Assembly: GCA_012656075.1 (NCBI GenBank)
Contig: JAAKBF010000093.1
Span: 1 to 64,000 of the forward strand
Direction: 5' to 3'
DNA length: 64,000 bases
Source: Phytophthora hibernalis
Lineage: Eukaryota; Oomycota; Peronosporomycetes; Peronosporales; Peronosporaceae
Shown here in pieces: positions 55,648 to 64,000 of this stretch. Under the pieces are notes generated by a model. It was not told where the DNA came from and ran no database searches. It saw only the letters and a program-made list of their open reading frames with translations. The position numbers were made by a program, and so were the translations under genes. The first letter of the stretch is position 1. Every line of letters begins with the position of its first letter.

Positions 55648-58600
55648 TTACAGCTTGGGGCCAAGCCGATCGAGCACAGATCTCTTCTTGGCGGGTGTGT
55701 CACCAGATCCCTTGCCACGATCATCGCTTTTCTTGCGCGGAGGCCTCTTGCGGTCATTGCCACCACCTTTGCCATCGGCCTCCACCTCGATCCGCCGTTT
55801 CTCGTCATCACCGCCGCGACGGCGATTGCGGCCTCCGCGCGAGCCGCGAGAAGAACCTGATGTCGCTGTCACTACACGGCCACCACCACCGGAACCTTTT
55901 TCGCCGCGACGCTCGCGCTCCTTCTCCGCACTTCGACGCCGCTTCCGATCACCTCCAGCTGTGGTGTCGCCGTCGGCAGCATCGCGACCTCGTTTACCAT
56001 TGCGGTCATCGTTCGCAACATCGCGACCACGCTTTCCATCGCGGTCTTTGCGGACATCATCCACAGCATCGCGACCACGCTTTCCATCGCGGTCTTTGCG
56101 GACATCATCCACAGCCTCGCGACTGCGCTTTCCATCGCGGTCTTTGCGATCATCTTCTGCAGTATTACCACCGCGCTTTCCGTCACGGTCTTTGCGGTCA
56201 TCGTCTGCAGTATCACCACCGCGCTTTCCGTCACGGTCTTTGCGGTCATCGTCTGCAGCATCACCACCGCGCTTTCCATCGCGGTCTTTGCGGTCATCGT
56301 CTGCTGCATCGCGACCACGTTTACCATCGCGGGTTTTGCGGTCATCGTCTGCGGCATCGCGACCACGTTTTCCATCGCGGTCTTTGCCGTCATTGTCTGC
56401 AGCATCACGACCACGTTTACCATCGCGGGCTTTGCGGTCATCGCCGGCTGCATCACGACCGCGCTTTCCATCGCGTTCTTTGCGGTCGCGAGGGTGATCA
56501 CGTTCGCGCTCGTTCCTGTTACGGTCGCGAGGTCGGTCCTTCTCACGTGGACGGTCACGGTCGCGTCCACGGTCCCGATCGCGATCATTGCGTTCTCGGT
56601 CGCGTTCGCGATCACGGCTGCTACGGTCCTTCGTGCGTGATGAAGATGAACTGTTATCCTCTGGGCGCCGACGTGACGAATCCCGACGAGATTGTGAGCG
56701 CGAGCGACTCCGGCGGCTCCGAGACGCTCCTCTTTCTCCGACGTAGAACCACGATCACGCCCACGACTGGATCGTGTGGGGAATCATGCCTACGAGACGA
56801 GGAACGACCGCTATTGTCCTTCTTATCGCGAGCGTCGTCTCCACGAGGACTCTTTTTTCGTTGTCCTTCGCATCCTTGGCATCCTTGGTATCCTTGGTGT
56901 CCTTGGTGTCCTTGGTGTCCTTGGTGTCCTTGGTGTCCTTGACATCCTTATCGTCCTTGACATCTTTGACATATTTTCCTGTCATGCTTTCATCGCTCTT
57001 CTTACGATCTAACTTCGCTGGGGTCGTAGGACGTGGGGTGTCATTGTCACTAGGCATGTCTTCGTCCATTGGTTCTGCCAAAAAGTCAAGGTCAATGGCA
57101 GGTGCTGCAACCTGGTCCAGCTTCACGTCCTTAACCGTGCTTTCTTGTTTCTTCTGTTCTTCTTTCGGCTTTTTGTCATTATCACTAGAGGTTCCGGGTT
57201 CCTTGGTTGGTTTAGCGTCATCTTGACTGCTGCCATTCTTGTGCTCGCGACGATGGCGCCCTCGACTTGCACTGCGTGATCGGCGTGACGAAGAAGCCCG
57301 TGAGGAGCTCGTCTGCTCACGAGACTTCTTCTCTGAGCGCGATTTACTACGGCTGCGGGAACGTCCGTGTGCCGGCTTATGACTTCGACTGCGACTACGC
57401 TTGCTACGCTCCCGATCACGGTCGCCACCACGGGAACCTCGGGAATCCTTTTCGCTGGGTTTTCCGTCGCCCCCACGGCGGTCGCGTTCACTTCTTCCAT
57501 CACGGCCAGTCGACCGGTCACGTCCACGAGAGCGATCCCTATCACGGGAAGATGAGCGATTGCGTCGTCGTTCCTCATCGTGTCCACGAGACGGCTTGCG
57601 ATCTCCTCCCTCAAACCACCGATCACCACCGCCCCCGCGACCTCCAAACGGCGGCATGGGTCCATCAAACCACGGTGGTGGGGGTCCGAAGTAGTCAGGG
57701 TGTCCGGGCGGAGGTCCGAAGTAATCTGGGCCAGGGCCACCGAAGTATCCTGGTGGAGGCATTCCACCACGACCCCGACCACCACCGCGACCTCCCTTCA
57801 TGGCACCACGTCCACCACGGCCCCCTGGGAATGGTCCATCAAACCAGGGGCCAGGCGGACCATCAAACCATGGGCCAGGCTGACCACGGGGAGGACCATC
57901 AAACCACGGACCAGGGGGCCATTAAAGCCCATCGGGGCCCATGAGGGCCGTCAGGACCCCACGGCACCTGGCTTCCAGGAGGACCCATCCCATTCCCTGA
58001 AGGCGGTCCTTGGGGTCTTGAGCTGGGTGACCCTTTGTCTGTGCTCTCGGCTCCTTGGCCACCACCAGTAGTCGATGCATCACTTTCCTTCTGCGAGGCG
58101 CCACCGACAGCCTCTTCGCCAGTCGCCACCGCATCGCCCTCCTTAGGGAGCGGAGGCTGCTGTTGAGTTTGCGTAGGAGAGGCCGACTTCTGTGGTGAAG
58201 AAGCATCTTCGTTCTCGTCACCATCTCCAAAAATGTCGCCACCAAACTCGTCTTCCTCTTCTTCTTCAGCATCGCCTTTCTTGCCCTTCTTGATTTCCAG
58301 CGTAGCATCTGCGCTGTCACCTGAGCGGCGTGTAGCTGTTGTCGAGGCCAGTTCTGCCGCCTTCTGCTTTGCTAGAGCCTTTTCCTCAGCTTCCTTGACT
58401 AACTGCTCGCGCTCCTGCTGTTCGGTACGCGCACGTCGCAAAAATTCGTCTACAGACGTCCGAAGCACTTTGTTCGGCAACAGCTTCTCAGGCGACATGT
58501 TGCTCACGTTGCAAAGCGGACACGTGAGCTTGCGCTCGATCAACGCACTGCGTAAACACTCATCGCACGCTGACTGGAAGCATGCACAACAAACCACAAT

Positions 58601-59893
58601 CAGTTAGTCACCTCACACGAATTCACCGCAGACTAGGAACTTGGACAACTGCGTACCTCTTGGCAACACGGGATGAGCACGGCGTCGTTCATGAGCCGTC
58701 TGCAAAGGGGACATGCCAAGTGCTCGGGGGATTCGAGATGAATTGGTCCAAGGTGGCCGAGCCGCCGGACCGGGCCATTAATTTAGAGAAGTTTTTATTC
58801 TGCGGTTCTATCACAGCTAGCCCGCCCCACGGCGCGTTCACTACCGTTTTGCCCGCGCCTACGGGGATCTCGCTGGGATCACTCACAGCCTTCATGAAGG
58901 ACTTGGGAATGCCAGTTTTCTTTTTCACACGGTGCTGGTCAAACTCCGGATCCCCGTTCGTGGGGCAGTTCTGGATATAGTGTCCTGGCGTGCCGCACCG
59001 ATAGCACACATAGTTGGGCGGTGGGTTGCCCAATAGATTCGGCGGGCCGGGGCTCCAGGTCCCGTGCGGCCCCCGCCTCTTCCATTCATCATTCCTCCTC
59101 GGCCACCAAAGTCTCCACCGCGGCCACCTCGGCCAAATCCACGACCGCCAGCTCCAGTTCCTCGGCCACCTGCATCTCCACCCGGCCCATTGGCCGCGTA
59201 GTAGTTCATCACGTGATTGGCGTTGCTGCCGCTGGATGCCGTCCAGGTCTTATTGCCCAGTCTCGAGCCCCGCATGTCTTCAGCCTGTTCGTGAATAGAT
59301 TGCAGAGCGGCCATCTCGTCCTCCATCGTCTGTGCACCTGCTGCATCTCCAGTAGTCAACGACAACGAGGCCATTCTGCACAACAACAAAAAGAGAAAAA
59401 GGACCACCAAAGACAACACAAGTGGCCACAAGGACAGCAACACGTCAGCCATTGACCTCTCTCCTCTACCAAACACACTACATAAATTAATAAAAATGGC
59501 CACGTACGGCTGGGTGGGGGCCGGCCCGACAGGCAGCACCGGAGACGGGCCGGCCATGGGGGCCACAGGCGGCGACGCGTGGATGGCCAGGGCGGCCGCA
59601 GCGGCCGCAGCCACGGCCGCCTCCTGCTTCATGCGGGCCAGCAGGCCACTGCCCGGCTGCTGGCTGGGGATGCGTTTCACAGTCACGCTCGTGTTCCTGG
59701 GTAGCTGCGTGGTCTCGTCGTCGTAGACCTTGCCATTCTGAGCGTCCGTGATGACGAGGTCGAAGTCCAACCCCTTGGCCAGCTTCTTCTTGTCCACGAT
59801 GGCCTTCTTCAGGTCCAGCACGCGGATCACGGCGCCCGGGAACGTCACCGTGTCGAACTCCTTGGCCGACTTGAACTTAAAGTGGATCGACAT
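55648..59893 (-). CDS. RBBP6/Mpe1-type protein: DWNN, zinc knuckle, RING, RS-rich tail
   Basis: Component of the mRNA 3'-end cleavage and polyadenylation machinery and a RING E3 ligase, nuclear. Start ATG at 59893, where the DWNN ubiquitin-like domain begins (MSIHFKFKSAKEFDTV). Introns: 59376-59507 (GTACGT...TGTGCAG) and 58574-58656 (GTACGC...CTTCCAG). A Gly/Arg-rich linker leads to the zinc knuckle CYRCGTPGHYIQNC (about 59000). A RING split by the second intron follows: LACPLCRRLMNDAVLIPCC and SACDECLR...LTCPLC. After a Gln/Pro/Gly-rich stretch with WFDGP repeats come RS/RD-rich regions and a 16-residue repeat, ending SVLDRLGPKL. Frame slips at 59049-59052 and 58726-58730 are in runs of C (coding strand); others occur near 57925 and 56760. 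Confidence 0.88.
55985..56490 (-). repeat. 48-bp tandem repeat in the RBBP6-like tail, about ten units
   Basis: Each unit codes RKDRDGKRGRDAADDD with small changes. On the + strand the period is seen as GCGGTCATCGTCTGCAG recurring. Confidence 0.85.
56885..56960 (-). repeat. 9-bp tandem repeat coding (Asp-Thr-Lys)n in the RBBP6-like protein
   Basis: CCTTGGTGT repeated about six times on the + strand, with variant units on both sides. It gives DTKDTKDTK on the coding strand. Confidence 0.85.
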
Positions 59894-60373
59894 GGCCTGC
59901 GGTTGTACGGGGGCTAGAACGAAGCCACGGATGCTGAAGGGATCTACACACGCAGAGCTACGCGATGAGCCTACTCGAGGCGCAGAACGACGTGTGAGAC
60001 GAGCTACGGCGTCGAGAAGAAGCCTGCTTTTCCGAGCGAACCTTGCCGCTTTGTGTCGAGCGAAGAGCTGGTTGGTCAATGTGGACGGGGAGGGGGCCAA
60101 AGCTTGTATTAACTGTGACATACGATACCCTATGATGATGCATATGTAGCCACGACCTTTGTCAAGGAGAAGTGAATCGGTTTTGGATCTCTATAATACT
60201 GTTTCCTGTGTAAACGCATACGGTCCACTTGGCGTTCCACGATCTTTTTGGTGTGGTGACCCTAACTGTGCGTGCGCCACACTTTCCCCCTTTTTCTGCA
60301 ACTCACGGTACTTTTGAAACTTGAATTTTGAATCTGAACCGCCTCCATTGGCCTCCATCTGCTGCTGCTGGCC
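59894..60373. promoter_or_regulatory. divergent promoter region between RBBP6-like and polo-like kinase genes
   Basis: About 480 bp separate the two start codons, which point away from each other. Shared control is possible. No specific motif is clear beyond a CT-rich stretch, CTTTCCCCCTTTTTCTGCAA, near 60281. Confidence 0.45.
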
Positions 60374-62884
60374 ATGACGATGCAGGCGCGCGACCCGACG
60401 GAGGTTCTGGCTGCGGCCGGCGGCAAGGAGAACGCTTCAGGACGCAGCAATCAGGTCAAGGCGTCGGCCATGCGGGCCAAGCGCCGCAGCAGCCTCGAGG
60501 CGGCCCGACGCGTGTACGACAGCGACCGGTTCAAGCTCGTGCAGAGTCGGAGGGGTAGCGGATCCGCGGCCAGCCCCGGCCACACGCCGGCCAAGAACCA
60601 GTATGACAAGGCGGACGTGGCCGCACCGGTGGCCGCCCAGCAGAAGAAGAAGGAGCCCACTCCGCAGCCTATAGTGCCCGACCAGATCCTGGAGGCGTAT
60701 CTGGACGCCGGAGGCTACGTCAAGACGCGCACGTACACCAAGGGCAAGTTCCTGGGAAAGGTACGCAGCTGTACAGAGCTGGCCGGGCCGTGGAGGTGCT
60801 AATTGGTGCTGTTTTCTTGCTGCAGGGAGGGTTTGCACGCTGCTACGAGCTCAAATGCGAGCAAACCGGCAAAATTTACGCCGGAAAAGTCGTGGCCAAG
60901 GCGTCACTGGTGAAGCCCAAGGCCAAGCAGAAAGTGAGAGCTCTTGGGAACGGTCTGGGAGAGTTGTTGCTGATGATTTTTGTATTTTGGGGGATGTACT
61001 TTCTCGGTCATGTTGTAGTTTACGTCGGAAATCAAGATTCACAAGTCGCTGCATCACCCTCAGGTTGTACAGTTCGAACACTTTTTCGAAGACACCGACA
61101 ACGCGTACATTCTGCTGGGGCTGTGTCGGAACCAGTCCATGTCGGATTTGATGCGGCGGAGGAAAAGACTGTCTGAGAGCGAAGTGCGGTTTTACATGCG
61201 CCAGCTCGTGGAGGGTCTGGCGTACCTGCACGAAAATCTCGTGATCCATCGCGACTTGAAACTCGGCAATCTGTTTCTCACATCAGAGATGCGGCTTAAG
61301 ATTGGAGACTTTGGCCTCGCTACTCGGCTAGATAACCCGGAAGACCGTAAACGTACAATGTGCGGCACACCAAACTACATCGCGCCGGAGATTCTGAATG
61401 GACAGCGCGGAGATGGACACAGTTTTGAGGTGGATATCTGGTCGACGGGCGTTGTCATGTACACTTTGATCGTGGGCCGCCCACCGTTCGAGACGGACGA
61501 TGTCAAGGCCACGTACAAACGTATCCGCGCCAACCAGTACGACTTTCCAGAGACGGCGCACGTGTCGCGGTCAGCACAATCGCTCATTCGTGGTATCTTA
61601 CGCAGCGATCCAGGAGCCCGCCCATCGCTGGAGCAGATTTTGAAGCACCCATTCCTGGCTGACGAGTTTATTCCGACTTCCCTACCCAGAACAGCACTGC
61701 TAGTTACGCCACCATCATGCAAAAACCAATCTGTTGCTAATCGTCACAGTGATAGTGACCGCCTTGCAAATTCAACTGGTGTAAAAGTACCGCCACCTCC
61801 TGCAGCATCCAAAAGATATCCACTTCAGAGTCGTGACGTGAACACTCACACTAAACGTGCCTCGGACCCTGGGGCATCACCCTCCATGGCCCAATCACTG
61901 CCTCCTGCTTATAAGCGCGACGGCTCCGGACGAACCTCAGGATTCTCTCGAAGAAATGTAGCTGAAAGTAGCAGTACCGCGGCGGAAAGATCTTCGCACA
62001 CAGGATCAGTGGAGACTTTGGTTCCTTCTCAAAACGTATTGGAGGGAGCTTACAAGTCTCTGTCGCGCTTTTTCTTTCTTCAAGAGCACACCCCCAGTGG
62101 AGATGATGGTGACAAGAGGTTGAGTGAGTCATCGTCGGCCGCTGCCATTGTTGCTGCAGCACAAAAACTCAAGGAAATTCGCGCAGAGGCCGAAGAAATC
62201 CAACCACTCGTTCCTGCAAGCCTGTGGATCTCTCAGTGGGTCGACTACACTTCCAAGTACGGCATAGGCTACATGCTCTCGACCGGTGGATCAGGTGTGT
62301 ATTTCAACGACTCTACCAAGATGATCTCATCTGCAGATGGCCGGTCGTTCGAGTACATCGAGCGCCATAGCAGTCAGAACCCAGGACCGGAGCATCGAGT
62401 CTGCTACACCCTGGCAAATTATGACCCGTCACTAAAGAAGAAGGTGACGCTACTTAGCCACTTCAAAGGCTATTTAGTAGACGCCCGCGCGGAGAATGAC
62501 GAAGCCGAAGCCCTTGAAAACCAACTCGCGCGGTCATTCGTGCTCCCATCTCGTGAAGTTGGCACGGATACTAGTGTGCTTGGCGGCAGTACGAATGACG
62601 GATCTACCGAGCCAATGGTGTTTGTCAAGAAGTGGGTCAAGACTCGTCATGCTGTGCTCTTCCAGTTATCCAATGGCACGGTGCAGTTCAACTTCTTCGA
62701 CAAGTCGAAGCTCATGTTGTCGTCCAACGCACGTGTAGTGACCTATCTGGATCGCGAGAGGGATCTGACCGTATTCTCATCGTCATCGGCGATCCTCACA
62801 CCCGAGCGACCTGATCTAGCCAAACGCTTGCGCTATGCCAAAGACATGCTTCAGCAAATGGTGCGGACACCGGAGTCCAAGTAA
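60374..62884 (+). CDS. PLK: polo-like kinase with two polo boxes
   Basis: Cell-cycle Ser/Thr kinase of centrosomes, spindle and cytokinesis. Exons 60374-60760, 60826-60933 and 61019-62884 are all in phase, giving 786 residues. Kinase domain about 125-385: glycine loop LGKGGFARCYE, AGKVVAK with catalytic Lys150, Glu169 of helix C, HRDLK with Asp244, GDFG with Asp262, and activation loop KRTMCGTPNY with Thr278 at the place of human Thr210. A linker of about 180 residues is Ser/Pro-rich. Polo box 1 starts near 567 (WVDYTSKYGIGYML) and polo box 2 near 700 (FVKKWVKTRHAVLFQL). The N-terminal 125 residues are long and basic (MRAKRRSSLEAARR). No frame break is seen. Upstream it shares a divergent promoter with the RBBP6-like gene. 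Confidence 0.95.
60761..60825 (+). other. intron 1 of the polo-like kinase gene
   Basis: Begins GTACGC and ends GCTGCAG. It splits the glycine loop between LGK and GGFARCYE. Confidence 0.9.
60934..61018 (+). other. intron 2 of the polo-like kinase gene
   Basis: Begins GTGAGAG and ends GTTGTAG. Splicing joins PKAKQK to FTSEIKIHKSL. Confidence 0.88.
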
Positions 62885-62939
62885 TTCAGTTCGAGCTGCC
62901 TGTAGATATACCGCTCCACGCATAATTATAAATTCCTTG

Positions 62940-63999
62940 TCAATACTTTGGAATGGGTGGTCCTCGGATTCTGTTGGGGAGGACGGACGTTTGGAGTTTT
63001 GTCACGGCAGCAGTGAGCTGCTCCACTTGTGCTTGGAGATCTGCCAGTTGTTGCTGCTGTTGTCGGTTTTGCTGTGCCTGGGCTAATTGCTGGTGCAGTA
63101 TCTCGTCTTTCGACCCCTGTCCTCGACCCGAATTTTTAGGAACTTCGTAGCGAACACCGTCCTCCAAACCACCAACGACGGGGTTTTTCATTGCCACATT
63201 GAGAGCCACAACATCTCGAGCTAGCTCATGAATTGCGATTCGTGAAGGCCCCTGACGCATAGTCCTCAGAACTGGAGGAGGCAGTTCTTGAAAAGTTGAT
63301 TCAGATTCCTCCTGAGGCTCGTCAACAGGCACAACACGACTTTGGTGAAAGGGTGATGCTGGACTCGGTTGGGGAGGAGGCTTGCTCACAATTGATAATT
63401 TCCTCATCTTCTCGGCAACGCCAAGAATAATGTTCTGTCTTCGAGCCGCTCGAGCTCGAGCTCTCATAGAAGTGTCTTCCTCCTGTTGGTCCTTTGCGAC
63501 GATATACCGCCGTTCACGAGTGCTCCTAGTGTTTGCCTTTGGTTTGGACACTGCAAGTAGCTGGAGGAATTTTTCACGGCGAGATTTAGGCGTCAGTGCC
63601 TTCTCTAGGCGCACAATAGCCTTAGCGTGCGACTGGAGTGCTTCCGCTTCAGCTGCATCCCATACTTCGGCGTACGTTGTTGCCATCATGGCGATGAGAA
63701 TGTTGAGCAGTACAACGACTGCACTCAGCAAATGAACGAGTAACAGGAAATTGCTAGTATACCAAGTGTATCCTTTGGCCTGCTTGAAATTGTCGTACGT
63801 GAGCTGACCGTAGAGCATGAGGTACACAGTGATGAAGGCTGTTGTGAAGGTCTCATAGCCGTCTGTTCCGCGCAGCAGCAGGTAAAACGCGCCACTGAAA
63901 CCCAGCAGGAATACGGAGTACAGCAGGAAAACCGATAGATATCCTTCACCATGTGCACCATCATGGCAATCATCAAACCGCTGTCGCGCGACATTTGCA
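62940..63999 (-). CDS. C-terminal part of a TRP/polycystin-like ion channel
   Basis: The 5' part lies outside the window. Read from the right edge: hydrophobic segments (SVFLLGFSGAFYLLL), a pore-like stretch (DGYETFTTAFITVYLMLYGQ), a last membrane helix (LLVHLLSAVVVLLNILIAMM) followed by TTYAEVWDAAEAEA, matching the ion_trans/polycystin pattern in which S6 is followed by NILIAMM. The cytosolic tail of about 260 residues is charged and ends with a Gln-rich coiled coil (QQLAQAQQNRQQQQQLADL). A one-base slip lies at 63928-63931, a run of T on the coding strand. Ion selectivity cannot be read from the sequence. Confidence 0.8.
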   Translation of the reverse strand, partial: ANVARQRFDDCHDGAHGEGYLSVFLLYSVFLLGFSGAFYLLLRGTDGYETFTTAFITVYLMLYGQLTYDNFKQAKGYTWYTSNFLLLVHLLSAVVVLLNILIAMMATTYAEVWDAAEAEALQSHAKAIVRLEKALTPKSRREKFLQLLAVSKPKANTRSTRERRYIVAKDQQEEDTSMRARARAARRQNIILGVAEKMRKLSIVSKPPPQPSPASPFHQSRVVPVDEPQEESESTFQELPPPVLRTMRQGPSRIAIHELARDVVALNVAMKNPVVGGLEDGVRYEVPKNSGRGQGSKDEILHQQLAQAQQNRQQQQQLADLQAQVEQLTAAVTKLQTSVLPNRIRGPPIPKY

Positions 64000-64000
64000 G

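Noticed and set aside
55541..56942. Long + strand frames rich in Arg/Ser and His/Arg
   Set aside because: They are shadows of the 48-bp repeat and RS-rich tail of the RBBP6-like gene on the - strand; their low complexity follows from the repeat.
56774..57226. Hydrophobic + strand frame with Leu/Val/Ser repeats that looks like membrane segments
   Set aside because: It is the antisense of the Asp-Thr-Lys repeat; the true coding strand is -.
1..64000. CRISPR arrays, rRNA or tRNA genes
   Set aside because: No regularly spaced repeats with unique spacers, and no tRNA or rRNA signature was seen. I could not run a tRNA scan, so a single tRNA could be missed.

Overview
The window looks like nuclear DNA of an oomycete, most likely Phytophthora or a close relative. 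The evidence is a Crinkler (CRN)-type effector gene with the LFLAx and HVLVxxP N-terminal landmarks, a START-FYVE protein of a kind common in oomycetes, short GT-AG introns (about 59-132 nt), and many Ty3/Gypsy, Helitron, hAT and piggyBac elements between compact genes. The species cannot be told from the sequence alone.

Layout. 1-7.8 kb is a gene-rich block with two convergent genes: a very large chromatin remodeller (PDZ, AP2-like, two chromodomains, SNF2 ATPase, PHD and extended PHD; + strand, 5' end outside the window) and an IFT54-type CH-domain/EF-hand protein (- strand). 7.9-15.9 kb is a decayed multigene-family gene cut in two by a 5.67-kb Ty3/Gypsy element with 420-bp LTRs and a 5-bp target duplication. 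16.2-18.9 kb is a von Willebrand A-domain protein. 19-20.1 kb holds a broken copy of part of a neighbouring gene and a trypsin-like protein that lacks the usual GDSG serine. 20.5-24.4 kb is a piggyBac element with TTAA at both ends. 25.3-27.3 kb is a CRN effector gene with a P-loop ATPase C-terminus. 27.9-36.2 kb holds two convergent cellular genes: an SDR/CbiX-chelatase fusion and a long centrin-binding Sfi1-repeat protein with a GAF domain. 36.2-53 kb is repeat-dominated: a Helitron with Rep and PIF1 helicase, fragments of a SET methyltransferase and of the EF-hand gene, a rearranged Gypsy element, and a hAT transposon nested inside its RNase H. 53.6-64 kb is gene-rich again: START-FYVE, RBBP6/Mpe1, a polo-like kinase and the C-terminal part of a TRP/polycystin-like channel.

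The cellular genes have a cell-cycle, cilium and centrosome flavour (polo-like kinase, Sfi1-like protein, IFT54-like protein), together with chromatin and RNA 3'-end processing factors. Nothing shows that they are co-regulated as a unit. Many conserved reading frames break by a single base inside homopolymer runs. This looks more like consensus error in a long-read assembly than like gene death, so I annotate conserved genes across these breaks and mark as pseudogenes only loci with stronger evidence of decay.
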